A stretch of DNA of 64,000 bases, from positions 16,454,769 through 16,518,768 of the forward strand of contig CM059624.1 in NCBI GenBank assembly GCA_030435675.1, in the 5' to 3' direction. A program made the translations under genes and the position numbers. Under the pieces are notes generated by a model. It did no database searches. It saw only the letters and a list, made by a program, of their open reading frames with translations, and was not told the DNA's origin. Positions within the stretch are counted from its first letter, which is position 1. Each line of letters opens with the position of its first letter. The stretch is from Steinernema hermaphroditum. Lineage: Eukaryota > Nematoda > Chromadorea > Rhabditida > Steinernematidae. Below are positions 44,298 to 56,299 of this stretch, piece after piece.

Positions 44298-45234
44298 TTC
44301 CAGAATGAGACATATATGGCATGGTCGTATGTCATTATCTCTTCACGCTTTATTTCATGTGACACTTCTCAGAACAGTCTTTTCTCTCGCGACGTTATAT
44401 TTACATAATACGATTTCAAGTGAAGTAGCATAATAATAAAAAATACTTAACAACAACGTCTAAAGAGATGAATAATCACAGAAGCATAAAATTATTCGTT
44501 TTTTCTCACTTCCTTGTAAGATTTGTTTTGATGTTTGTGGATGTGGATAAATTGCGGAGAGATTTCTTAATGATTCAAAAAGAGATAGAAGTGTTACCAG
44601 ATATGTGGAAAATATCCGTCGGACCGACCCCGACCCGTCTACAAATAAGCTCATTCGCAATGAGCTAAACAGACAGTTTAAGAGCGACCGGTTCACTGCC
44701 ACTATGCCTATGAGACCAATCGCCCACCTGTTATACTAGAATAAAAAGGATCCTGCGTCAATCTTCCGTCCCGCAGGGCTACGGTGTCTACATAAATCTC
44801 GTTTTAACATTTTCGGAATACAATTTGTGAACGGAATATAAGCAATGTCTGTTAAGATGTGAACCTCTTTTGCACCAGAAACGAGTTCATTGAAGGCAGA
44901 TATACCTCCCGATCATACCCTTAGCGCCAATTTTGCCTTTCCCAAGGCAATTAGTCTTCCCTTTTGAAAAATTTTTCATATGTTTATCATCAGTGCGTTA
45001 TGTTTCTCTTCTATAGGTATATCAGTGAAAAGAGTGTTCATAGCGAAAGGTTCTTGATGAGACTTTTTCCTATACTTTAGGAGTCTCATTCGTGTCTCGA
45101 GCGGTCGGTCCCTCATTCGCTCTCTGAGCGTTTGATCGGTCAGACAGCAAACCCTGTGTCATCTGTGAGTCTTCCTGCTTCTAGAGGGAATTGGAACACC
45201 CGGAAGCCGTAGTCCCACCACCGCTGACAACAAG
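44298..45234. other. Intergenic
   Basis: No gene recognised. A single CCCGCAGGGCTACGGTGT at about 44770 matches the core of the 61-bp minisatellite at 12.4-12.65 kb. Confidence 0.4.
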
Positions 45235-45592
45235 ATGTCCGACGCCAAGCACCCGACTGCGCGAGATGTCATCCCGAAGGTCGCCGACGCTCTGAGGACA
45301 CCAAGACCTGTGAAGACGCAACTCCTGCACCGCGGACTTATCTCTCCGAAGCAGATGCGAGCTCAGAAGTCTCCCCTATGCCCCAAACGCCTGCGAAGAA
45401 GATGCTTCGTCACTGTTTCTGGAGTTTTGGCCATTCCCTCATGCCCCGTGAAGTGCGCCGCCACCAACCGATTCGTCATCTACGCCACGCCAGGGATGAA
45501 GCCAGCTGCCCGTGATATCCTCTGTCTGTCTATTATCGGTGTCGTGCAAGGTGAAATGCCTCCGGTTCACGAAATAAAGTAAAACATACTTT
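45235..45592 (+). pseudogene. Decayed or uncharacterised gene, repeat family A copy 2
   Basis: The ORF starts MSDAKHPTARDVIPKVADAL and ends GEMPPVHEIK just before AATAAAG. Internally, the similarity to 36366-36580 runs in a different frame (PREVRRHQPIRHLRHARDEA) from the ORF's own frame, and the end matches (KMPLIHEIK there). So the ancestral frame has probably shifted. A third fragment matching its 5' part (CATCC(C/T)GAAGGTC...GCTCT, GAAGACGCAA) lies at about 60361-60412. It may be a dead gene family or a low-copy transposable element. Confidence 0.4.
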
Positions 45593-45599
45593 AGAACGT

Positions 45600-48306
45600 A
45601 TTCACTAAATCACATTCAACCATTTTGAGATGTTCTCTTGAAAGTGCACTTGTAATGTGAAGTACATGTTCGTCTCGTGGAAGCATTGTCGCTTGTAGTT
45701 TGCTCAAAGGACCAACTGCATATACAATCGATGGGCGCGCGCACTCATAATTAGTTCAATTTTCCATTACTGAAACGCAAGGAACGCAACTGATCTTATG
45801 ATCAACAAAAAAACGAAGACTCGTTGTTCGCCAAAAACAATGTTTATCGAACTTTTCCTCTTTGGGCAATAAGGGCGGAGACCTTTTATCAGCGAATTCT
45901 TCGAAATGGGGCTTTTTGGCCCTTGAGTGTCGCAGATTTCGCTGAATTCACGTTCGTGCTTGGCGCGTTCTCGAGTGCTACAGCTCTTTACATCGTTTTT
46001 TATTTGATCGTATCACTCAGCCTTTATCATCAATTCATGAGTGATATGATTAAACCTCAAGCGGCAGTTGCCCTTTGTAATGAGCTTATTAGCGCTAATT
46101 TTCTTAATTGTATTATTAAATTAGAGCAAAAAGCGGAAGCGCTTCGTCGTTGGTGCAGCAGAGAAAGCTCACCTTCCGGATACGTGACTTTCAATGCTAC
46201 CCTGCATTTGCAAATGTACGAACGGCGTCCGGCGAGATTTTTTGAGCGCGCAGCAAGATGATGCATTCCACCTATCATTAATTTTGTCATCGGTGTCTGT
46301 GCCTTACGCTTAATCAAGGAATTACAAACGAGATATGAGTGTGTGTAGAAGGATTATAAATGAGGCAAGTTTCAAAACTTGTCTAGGTGATGTTTTAAAT
46401 CATTATTGCTCATTTATCTCACTATTGGGCAGCCTTTTCGGAACCCATATCAAGAAATCCAGAAATTACTGTAACCTTCATATTATTCTCTCGAGGAATT
46501 ATGGGCAAACGCATATTAAAGCATTGTCGCCTACGTCAATAGATAAACTGTTATGAAACCAATTACTTTTATGATTAACTTTTGTTTTCAGACGCTATGC
46601 GGTCAGCTGTCCGGCAGATAAACACATTATCCATATATTAAGGCAGATGTTTTGAGAATATATTATGACATCGGGTTCCTGATTATTCGTGGAAAACACA
46701 GTAAACCTATAAAAAGTGCTTTATAAGAGAAGAATCGTACGGTCAAAGCGAAGGTTATACAAAGTGAACTGTATTCCAGGCAGTGAAGCGAACTGAATCC
46801 CTTTATACCCTGGGGAGTTGCAGTGCATATTGTGTCCGAATATTTGAATCGAGTCCCCAGTGGGGACTCGAGTATTTGCAAGGAGGGTGCGATGAGAGCG
46901 CAGGCAATCACAGAAAACCGCATAGAGCGATCCTTGGCTAGGTGGTTCGAGCCGGCTTAGAGTGGCCGCGGACTGAACTAAGCCTAGCCGCACCTATGTT
47001 AAATGATGTTTTGGTGCGGTTTGCAATATTTTACAGATACAGCTTCACGGATTCCATAGAAAAAAATAAACAATAATAGTAAAGAACGAACGTATTTAGA
47101 GTAGTGTTCACGTTAAAAGGACCGTGTGAGACAAAAAAAACACCGAGACACAGACGGACTCTTCGAGTCCAAACACAAAAGCTCACCGTTCGGTCGAGGC
47201 GGATCTGAACCACCTGACAAAGAACACGGCGGTGGTTCGTCACTAATTTTCCGTTAATACGCTGCGGATATCGAATTTTTACATAGTGTCCTTTTGAACT
47301 TTGTTAAGAGGCATAGTAGCACATTGTGTTGCCGAACGGTTTCCCGAATTTGCGACCTTTGACGCATTTTAGCGTAAATCCTGTTTGTAAGATGTTTGTT
47401 TTAAAAACACCCACATTTCGAGAACCGGAAAACGTAATTAATTTAGAGAAGTCTGCCGAGATATCTTTCCCAGTGGGGTTGCGCCACACGCAATGTGGAA
47501 AAAAGAATGTTTGCTGTAGAAATATTTTTCATACTTCTCGCACACGCGTCAATTCCATTTCTTTACTTTCTATTGACATTCATTAACCTTGTGGATATTT
47601 GAGGTAATTCACAACGAGTATTCTACACATATTCGACTTTCATTATTCGATGAACTTCAAGGCATTGATCATTTGCTTTTAGTCAAGATCCTGCCGAGCA
47701 CCTCCGTCAATAATCTGCTAATGTGACCCGATCGCATTACGACTAATTTTATAAATTCATTCCGAGTCATTCGCGTGGACTCGATTGCCTTAGCCACCGG
47801 CCTCACCCTGAGGCTATTTCCCGTCCGCTCCTGCTCCAACATTAAATGTATCCTCCCGCGACATGTTGCATTTGCGATGACGTTGCCGTTTCTTACTTCC
47901 GTTATTCCCACCTTCAGTCGCCACCGATTTCCGTCGGCGTTTTGCTCATCCAGCCGTGCCTTCAGTCCCGGTCGCCATCTCCCGACAGCTGCATTTTGAG
48001 CGCCCCTAAACTGCGATTGGTGCCTTCAAACTCAATGTGACGTTTCTCTCTTCGGCGACTCCGTAATTGAATTAAGCAAACATGCTTGAACAACAGTCGA
48101 AGTGGCCCTTTAGGTCTGCATGCATGCCCTGAGACGCCTACTGCAGTCTTTGGCATACCTTCCCGTCGACTACTATAACCCAATCAGCGCTTGTGTCGTC
48201 TATTTTTGTGACTCCCCGCCTCTTGGCGTCACCTCTTGGCGCCACGCCCCTTCGTGGATTATCGCGTTCCTTTGAAGGCTCAGCGGATCTTCACACCACT
48301 TTCAGA
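45600..48306. other. Long region without a supportable gene
   Basis: Contains the ORF at 45824-46261, open on both strands and without domains; repeat family D copy 2; a weak SINE-like segment at 47100-47225; and featureless ORFs at 47669-48183. The right edge carries the outron of the channel gene (acceptor CACTTTCAG ending at 48305). Confidence 0.4.
46530..46676 (+). repeat. Dispersed repeat family D, copy 2
   Basis: Matches the reverse complement of 40657-40807, from CTACGTCAA through GACATCGG. Similarity stops sharply on both sides, as for an inserted element of about 150 bp. Confidence 0.75.
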
Positions 48307-51300
48307 ATGTACATTCTGAAGGCGATCATCGTCGTCTTCTGCCTTCGGCAACGCGTCTTCGGGTTTCGCGCCTTTGACGACGCCATCGTCGAACGCTCTT
48401 CGGGCGACCCGGCGGCGCTCCGGAAGCGGCGCAATTGCACCACCGACACGGCCATTATAGACAAGCTTCTCAATGGCACAGGATATAACAAATATCGAAT
48501 CCCAGGTAAACAGCTTTCCAAGTGGTGCGTTCCGTACCCCCATCTTGCGCCATCTGTCTGGACCAGTTAATATTTAATGCAGCACCAAAGGTTCGAACTA
48601 TGACACACAGTAGTGAAAAAAGCGCTTGTGCAATTGCTGTTTGTTAAGCCCTTAAGCCGGTGCCGAACTCTTAATAGAACGGATTGCTTCTGTTTGACCA
48701 AAATTCAATAAAACTCTTCCCATTTCCGGCATATACGTGTCCAAATTTAGAAGTGCTTTTAGTCGGTTTAAGTGCTCCCACTTCGACCATGATTTGTCAC
48801 GCGTTGATGATGTTGCATAAACACACCGCTGCCGACGTTGAAATCATTGGCCACTTGAACATTAGCAATGAATATGACACCCAATGACCACTAGTCCATG
48901 TTGGCTCGACGCACGAGTCATTAACTGCCGATTGAATAAAAAAGATACCATGAACAATCTGACTCGCGGGGGCCCAGTGGTCTATTACTAAAAACATCTC
49001 AAAAATACTAAAATCACCCTTCTGGCTACGCGCATTTCCGAAGATAATCCGCTTCCTTTTCGTGCAAGGGCGAAAGTCATTGCCATCGAGCGACATATTA
49101 ATACGCCAAAAAACCACTTAACCATCGCTTAAGTAATGCATGAAGTAGCCAGGGCCTCTGATGCGGAAGCGCTGCTGTGGAACGACTCGGCCGTCTCACG
49201 TATGCAAATTGCGGATCACGGTGGATCTAATCCAGGCGATAGCATTCAGCGATCAAATATTTATTCTTCTGGGGCAATTAGAGGGAATGTGCGCCACTGA
49301 GAATACGATAGAAGTAGGCGGATGTCCAGTGGAGTCACGTATGCAACAGAGTCTGAGACACTAGCCGAATGAATTTTTCTATGCCATTTGAAGATGCACA
49401 TATAGACGTTTAATTTGTTTACGTGGACAAAATTCTAATTTCGTACGGCCTGCGTACACACTTCACAGGAAGTAGTCTATGGGAGGAAGTGAATGCAGCC
49501 CGTAAGTAAGGCCTAATTACTTTGTTGTTTGAAGTAGGACAAAGGCCGATTTTAATCGACATTTTCGCTAGACTTTCAAGAAGCTGTCTGTGTGGGTGAA
49601 CATTAATGGAAAGTCGTACTTATATCCATGTTATAACACGTTACGTGACTTGGATCCATTTGATGTTCATTCGGTCTTTCGTGACATATTTGAATACAAG
49701 CCAATCGTCAATAATATTTTTGTTTACCTTTAATAATCACACAAACTCTAAATTTAGTTCTTGAAAGAGCCGCTTGCAAGATGACTACTAAGAATTGTGA
49801 TTTTGGGTGATCGAATTAGAAATGCGTGACTGAGTCCGCTGTCTAAGCGTTCCTTCGGCATGCTTTAGGCAAGAATTAAAGTCATTAACGTTTTCGAGCC
49901 CTTGACTCATTATTTATTTACAACGTTAGGGTGTTCTACGAAGGAACTATTCGTTGCTGACTAATGCCGTTTGAGAGCACGTGAAAAAACAAAAGGACAG
50001 CAAAATGAATTGTTTTTAGAAGAAACTGGAGTCGATGTGGCTGTGGAATTCTGGCTGCAAGCGATCACTTCCATTAATGAAATCACAAACGACTTTGAGG
50101 TGAGAAAAAGCGCCTATTTTATAAGCCATCAATTCGAGCTGTTGACTTTTATGGCGTTCTTGCTGTTTTAGATGGACATCTACATCAACGAAAATTGGGT
50201 TGACCCGTCCTTGAACTTCGAGCACTTGTCCCCATGCAAGGACAATCTGTCGTTGAATCATCAAGTGCTCGATCGCCTCTGGACACCAAACAGCTGCTTC
50301 ATCAACAGCAAAATTGCGCAAATTCACGACTCTCCCTTTAGGTAATTGAGAGATTCCAGTTTTTACAGATAGATCTATTGTACACGAACGACTCTTATGA
50401 TTATATTCCGTCCTAACGAGAATTATTTCCAGGAACGTCTTCCTTATGCTTTACCCCAACGGTACTGTGTGGGTTAATTACGTATGTCATAAAATGCACG
50501 GGTTTGATTAATAACTGTGACATTATAGCGTGTCCGTGTCAAGGGTCCCTGTTCGATGGATTTATCAAATTTTCCGATGGATGTTCAGACCTGTCACTTG
50601 GTTTATGAAAGGTATGTCGATATAACAGAGAATATTTTATGCAGGTTCCAATGCGGAAATTACTATTTACTCTCTAAGCCTAAAAGCCCAATGACGCAAG
50701 TCGTTTGAAGAGCGGCATCATACCAATAATACAAATGTGGACGGAAATGCTCGAATACCTGTCTCGAGTGACGTGACTGTGACGTGAATAAGTCACAGTT
50801 GTTGCCTTTTAAATACATCAAGGAAAGCGGTTAAAAATGTGGAACTCTTCCTTAATTTTTGCAACTCATCAACCATCAAAGATTTGGTGTGCACGTAACT
50901 CCACACACTAAGCTCTGTCATACCATCAAATGCGGTACGTAGACAACGAGAGAAAATCGGATTTCATTTGGGCGCTTGTCTCTCTTCGTACCGTACCCGC
51001 AAATGGTTGAAATTGTCCCCAATACATATTCGGTCGACCGGGGGCAGGCTCGAGTTTGGCTCGGAGCTATAGGAGCCGCATGTGTTTGCAAAATTAACCC
51101 GATTCAGCGGTATGTGGTGCTCTGTGCTCATCTTTATAACTACAGGACTACAATTATTTAACTCCAAAAGGTTGATCGGGTTTGGCTATAGTGCGAACAC
51201 CATTGGTAACATACTGTTTGAAGACAACTTATTTTTCAGCTTTAATTACAACAACCAGGAAGTAAGGATGCGCTGGAACCCGTTCAACCCGAATCCCGTC

Positions 51301-52451
51301 TACGCTACAGGTCCAATCCTCCTTCCCGACTTCGACCTAATCAAAATTGCACCTACACTTGTCGTTGAGGTTAATCGATTATAGCAGACGAATCTACTTC
51401 CAATCGTATTCAGCCATATCCAGCAGGCATGTGGGATGAATTGCATGTAAAGCTAACGTTCGAAAGACGATATGTCTGGTACTTCATGCAAGCCTATGTT
51501 CCAACATATCTTACCATCTTTATCAGGTTTCACTTGTTACCTCCTAAAAATGACTCAAGGATGCTTCTTTCAGCTGGGTGTCCTTCTCACTCGGATCGAA
51601 AGCGATTCCGGCCAGAACGATGCTGGGAGTCAATGCTCTTCTCGCCATGATTTTTCAATTCGGAAACATCATGAGAAACTTGCCTCGAGTCTCTTACGTT
51701 AAGGCTATAGGTACTACCTGCAGAATTAGTAAACATATAACGCTTGTTTAAGATGTCTGGATGCTGGGCTCAATGACTTTCATCTTCTCGAGCCTTATCG
51801 AGTTGGCGATCGTTGGATTCAAAGTTAAGGACGACGGTGGACCACGAAAGAGACCAGTCATCTGCAAAAAGGGCCTTGAACGCCAGGATTCAAGCCCCAA
51901 GGGACTGTGTAGATATGAAAACAGATTCATGTTCCCTGTAGACAAGCTCGAACTGTCTTGGAAACCCGGCCGGTCTCGCTCGTGGAGCCCGGACGAAATC
52001 GACAAAGTGTCCAGCGTGGCATTCCCCACATTCTTCGCTCTCTTTAACGTAAATTTGATTAGTTTTTGCAAGGTGATGCTTGATTTATAGATCGTCTACT
52101 GGTCGTACTACGGGCGAATGTCCGAACAACAGGTCTAATGGCAACGAACGAATCTTTCAACAAACACTACGCATATCATAAAAATTTCAGTCAGTGATGG
52201 ATATATGTTGAGTTGTTATGTGTAAATTAAAGACAGCTAATGGCGATTTATATCCTTATCTGCGTAAATGACACGATTACATAGCTATTGTCATAGTCAA
52301 ATAACAATGTTTTATCGCGTAGGTTGTTGAGAAATTTGAGTACCAGCCAGTTCTGTACGCTTTGGATATTTTGAATCCGAAACAAGAATATGACGAACTA
52401 GAAATCCGCCGCAGCTCAATCGTACTTCAATCGACAAGTATTTATCGATAA
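48307..52451 (+). CDS. Cys-loop ligand-gated anion channel subunit
   Basis: The ATG is 1 nt after CACTTTCAG. Exon 1 (48307-48505) has a signal peptide ([20 protein letters not shown]) and [20 protein letters not shown]. After a 1.5-kb intron come 50020-50099 ([18 protein letters not shown]), 50172-50341 ([14 protein letters not shown]), 50433-50481, 50529-50611 (Cys-loop [15 protein letters not shown]) and about 51240-51370 ([12 protein letters not shown]). Then M1 ([15 protein letters not shown]), M2 with the anion-selective PAR ([20 protein letters not shown]), M3 ([18 protein letters not shown]), a loop, M4 ([17 protein letters not shown]) and a tail ending STSIYR. It is probably a GABA-, glycine- or amine-gated chloride channel (lgc/ggr type). 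Around 51370-51395 the frame meets a stop and shifts by one, with no usable intron. Confidence 0.85.
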
Positions 52452-52843
52452 ACATGTGCTACTCGAATGTCTCAGCAGCTTTCTCAACCCAAGACGATGA
52501 CGCTCATTTTGACCTGTTGACTTTTCTCCCTACGTTCTGCTGAGTAATTTGCCGTCGGAATCTGCACGATTAGAGCACTCAACGAAAAGTTAGAAGCTAA
52601 AAACTGATGCAAAATCTCGTGGTCCTGTCACGATGTTCCGGACGCTTCTGTGCATCAATTTCCCTTATTCTGATCCATGAAAATGGCCGATTTGACACAG
52701 TGCGAACCGAACCAATTAGCTTGGATCACGGTTTGGTAAGGCAGATGCATCAACCTGTTTGTGTCGATCACTATTTCAGACCGAACGGAAGAACTTTCCA
52801 GATAATGCAAAAGGAACTTTTGTGAATTCTGTGCGAATTTCAG

Positions 52844-54178
52844 ATGTGCGCGAAGCCAACGCCGACTTTCGTGCATCGAGGCTTCGAGAGTGGAACCACG
52901 TGTAGCTCCATCGTCGCAGGAGACGTTCTCCTCGTGGGCACAGGCGAAGGAAGATGCAGCGCATTCTCCGCCACGACACATGTTCGACTGTTTACCGTTT
53001 TCGGTTAGTTTTTATCATGATTCGTCTTATTTTATTTGATTTCTTGTTTAGAAGACAAAGAGAAGCGAGCGATCGTGAGCTGCGGTGAAGTCGGCCGACA
53101 AATATTTGTTCACGTTCGCGGATATGGCGTTCTTGTCGGTGTTCTCCGGGGAAATCACTTCGAACAGGAGAAGACCATTTCAACGGACCATTACGGATTC
53201 TGCCGAGTTATTGCTTGCGGAGAGAAGTTGGTTGTTCCGGATTACAAGGTTTGTGTTCCTAATTTCACTTGAACATTTTCCATTGCTTATTAATTGTTTT
53301 GTTTTGTTCATTTGCATATTAGTTCTGACTCATTTTCACGCTGATAGCTTTCTGAGAAAGTTTTCTGTTACTTATTACACGCTCTGTGGATTAGGTCATG
53401 CGTAAATTCGAAATTCCATCGGTTGTCTTTTTTCATTTTTCCATTATCCATATATACGAGAATGATACTTACTTTCATGCATTTCAGAACGAACAACACT
53501 TCGTTCGAATCGTAGATTCAACTAACGACGTCAGGATAGGACCTCTGAACAGTACGAATTCGGACGGCACGGCTCTCCCCGCTCCAATGGCTGCTACCGC
53601 ACTCAACGAAGAATGCTCATGTATTGTTTTGGGAATGGAAGACGGAAGAATTCGAGTGTTTGACGTCATTAGTCGCAAAGAAGTGTTTTCGGTATGTTAG
53701 CTCATGGTACGCTATGCTATTTTTACTTCTTTCAGATTTCTGCATTTGCGGATTCCATATTTGGCCTCTCTTTCGACTTTAGCTCCCGAACGCTCGCGGT
53801 TTCATCCGTGGAATCGCCGATTCGGCTATTTCGTTGCGATCAGCAAGGAATTCTCGAGGCCTCGCGTGATATCGCATATCCCGAATGGTTCATTAACATT
53901 TCTGACATGTTTTTTCAAGTTCGTTTTGCAGGAGCAAAGGATGTAGCACCTTAGCGTTTTCACCGGGAGGAAAACTTCTTTCCGCAGGGTTCTGGAACGG
54001 CTTTGTGCGGATATACTCGATGAAGACCGCAAAAATGCTGTGCAGCATGGATTACCATGAGCAAATCGTCAACGTAATCACGTGGACAACGCGAAACGAA
54101 GGAACACCATTACTTGTTTGTTCTCAAGATGGAAATTTGACAATTTGGGGCATGTATAAGGATATGAAGACGGTTTGA
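52844..54178 (+). CDS. GNB1L: WD40 protein of the GNB1L/ASTRA-associated family
   Basis: Five phase-consistent exons (52844-53003, 53052-53248, 53488-53691, 53736-53887, 53932-54178) give 319 aa. The ATG directly follows GCGAATTTCAG. It starts PTPTFVHRGFESGTTC like GNB1L (PxFVLRGxxSxV). WD-type repeats include CIVLGMEDGRIRVFDVISRK, LAVSSVESPIRLFRC, LAFSPGGKLLSAGFWNGFVR and the final LVCSQDGNLTIWGMYKDMKT, where GNB1L also ends with a last WD repeat and W-x-LY. In mammals GNB1L supports folding of PI3K-like kinases (ATM, ATR, mTOR, TRRAP) with the TTT complex. It follows the channel gene after 393 nt and ends 18 nt from the convergent gene. Confidence 0.82.
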
Positions 54179-54196
54179 CTTGTTATTGTCCTTCGG

Positions 54197-54546
54197 CTAA
54201 CCGATGTTCGTATCGCGTTTTTGGGTTTTGACAGCACTTTCAAGCGTGTTCAGAGCAGGCTTCAGCACTTCGTTGTATCCCTTCAAGCCGGCCTAGAATA
54301 ATGACATGTTAGCCTCTGGATGCTAGCCAGTACCAGCAGAAGGTCTCCTTCGGTCTCTTTTGTGCCGCTCACAACTTTCCCTTGCAGGTTCGTGTTGGCG
54401 CCCTGCAGCGAACTCATCGTCTTGTCGAATGTTCCTTGAAGAAGACCTTCTTCTGCCTATTATGATATATACGAGGTTGTACCTTGGTACGGCCTCACCT
54501 GAACAGCAACGATAGCGATCACCAAAATGAGAAAAACTTTGATCAT
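54197..54546 (-). CDS. Small secreted helical protein S1
   Basis: Minus-strand exons 54499-54546, 54334-54456 and 54197-54292 give 88 aa. Exon 1 encodes only the signal peptide (MIKVFLILVIAIVAVQ). Mature: AEEGLLQGTFDKTMSSLQGA, NLQGKVVSGTKETEGDLLL, AGLKGYNEVLKPALNTLESA. No cysteines; Lys/Glu-balanced amphipathic helices. Same length and exon layout as the gene at 55923-56274 (48/123/96 versus 48/120/99 nt). Function unknown; nematode small secreted helical proteins include lipid binders and stress proteins, which is only a lead. Its stop is 18 nt from the stop of the GNB1L gene. Confidence 0.78.
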
Positions 54547-55042
54547 GGCGATTCGCAGAACTATGAGCGGCGAAAGCAAATACGTTGTTACATGTTGTTT
54601 CCTATCCTTATAAAATATGTCGTTAATCCTTCACTTCTACTGTAATTGGCGCTTAGATGAACGACCGTGTAGTGCGGGCCGGTTTTTTTTATGTTGTCGA
54701 GTGTTGAAATCCCCAGAATCGAGGAGAAAGTAACTGCTAAATAACAACATGTGATGAAAAAAGCGGTCATATTAGTTGGGCGTAGGGAATAATGAGTGCA
54801 TATTTTGTCGGGTTTTCGGGGGCATACAGTTTTCTGTAACGACCAGAAAAGCACTTACGTTAAAAAGTGAACCGTGTTGGACGACATTAAGTTGAAGTTG
54901 GACAAAATTAATGAAGTGATGCCAATGCTGGTCACTTCCACAACCGTGCCGGGCACTTCTATCTCCTCGTCCTGGTGCACGAGGCTCAGTTTTCGGCCTT
55001 TGTGGTTGTTCATCGGTTTCGGGGACTCTTCCGCTTCGTCAG

Positions 55043-55363
55043 ATGGGTAAATTCCGCGGATGGAAAGTTCCGCGGATGGAAAATTCCGCGGAGTGGGTAA
55101 ATTCCGCGGTTAAATCGCGTTAAATCAACAGACGTCTGTTGATTTAACGCGAGCCGGAGCCTAAGCCAAGCCTAAATATTAGGCCCGTTCCAGAAAATGA
55201 ATACAGAGCTCGCTCGCAGCCTAAATTTGTAGACATGGTCCTACGTTCGCTTTGAGCAAGTGTGGAATCTACCGAGTCCGCGGAATTTACCCACTCCGCG
55301 GAACTTTCCCATCCGCGGAATTTTCCACCCGCGGAATTTACCATCTGCGGAATTTTCCCGATA
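55043..55363. repeat. Inverted CCGCGG minisatellite with a perfect 36-bp palindrome
   Basis: Left array 55043-55110 repeats AAATTCCGCGGATGG-like 16-18-bp units. The right array, about 55277-55363, repeats the reverse complement (CCGCGGAATTTACCCACT). Between them, at 55116-55151, CGCGTTAAATCAACAGAC is followed at once by its exact reverse complement. Minus-strand ORFs through the arrays read SADGKFRGW-type repeats and are judged chance. Confidence 0.85.
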
Positions 55364-55922
55364 CCGCTTGAGACCCTTCGAGAAGTGGCACACGGAGAAG
55401 AGCGACGAGAAGAAGCAAACGAGATCATGTGGAGTCCCTCGGAATGCAGAGGCCAATACGTCCTCGTCATCTTTACCATCGTAAATTTCGCGAATTCTGA
55501 TGTATTCGGCGGACTCAAAACGTTCAAAATGAACAGCAGAAGGCACAGGCCTGTTTGTTTGATGCATTTCTGGGCACACGGATCACCTTAGTAAAAGCCG
55601 GCTCTACAAAGTTTAGATTTTAAGCGAACCCTGTATAGCCTTGGAAGCTTTCGAGTAGTTACTACTACTGCGGACGTCATCAACTCTATGTACATACTTT
55701 ATGGAGTTCTGCGTTCATTTTGCATAACCAATTAAAGAGTGAACTCCACGGCTTAACAAGAGATGACGCCCGATATCCAAGGGGCGCCTGAAACGGATTT
55801 ATGCCGCTACCCTCTACTCATGCCGATTGTATGCAAGTAACGAGCGCTCTTACAAAATTTCCATCAACTTTATCGAGTTCAGCGTTGTTATACCATGTTA
55901 ACACGTTCATTTGTCTTTATCT

Positions 55923-56274
55923 TTACTTCGATCCACCAAGCGCTTGACTAAGAGGGTTGGCTTCTCCTTTCAAATTGCTCAGAGCTGGCTGCACCACACC
56001 GTAGTATCCTTTGATACCAGCCTAGGTGATAGTGTATTCAAGTTGTCGGGTTCCATCAGCCTACCACCAAAGCATCGCCTTCAGCCTGTTTTGTTCCGGT
56101 GACTACTTCTCCCTTGGCATCAGTATTCGCAGCTTGCGCTTCATTCATGGCGCCGTCAACCGCGCCTTCGACCGCTCCCTCTTCGGCCTGACTCACTTAT
56201 TAGAAACAACAGACACATTCATTTACCGTAATGACGGCGACAATCAGAACTAAAGCAAGAAGAATGCGGAGCAT
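55923..56274 (-). CDS. Small secreted helical protein S2 (paralog of S1)
   Basis: Exons 56227-56274, 56068-56187 and 55923-56021 give 88 aa. Exon 1 encodes MLRILLALVLIVAVIT. Mature: AEEGAVEGAVDGAMNEAQAA, NTDAKGEVVTGTKQAEGDAL, AGIKGYYGVVQPALSNLKGE, ending SQALGGSK. About half the mature residues match S1 in place (AEEG..G, N(T)..G(K/E)VV(S/T)GTK(E/Q)(T/A)EGD, AG(L/I)KGY). Between S1 and S2 lies the inverted minisatellite. Confidence 0.8.
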
Positions 56275-56299
56275 GATAGGCAAATGAGAATGTGTGTTC

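Noticed and set aside
45824..46261. 145-aa plus ORF with a hydrophobic stretch
   Set aside because: Also open on the minus strand, no splice or trans-splice context, no motif; flanked by repeats.
47100..47225. A second SINE copy
   Set aside because: The B-box-like GGTTCAGATCC is imperfect and no proper A box precedes it.
55144..55579. Minus-strand ORFs across the CCGCGG arrays
   Set aside because: The repeat units are multiples or near-multiples of three, keeping frames open by chance; the flanking peptide has no recognised domain.
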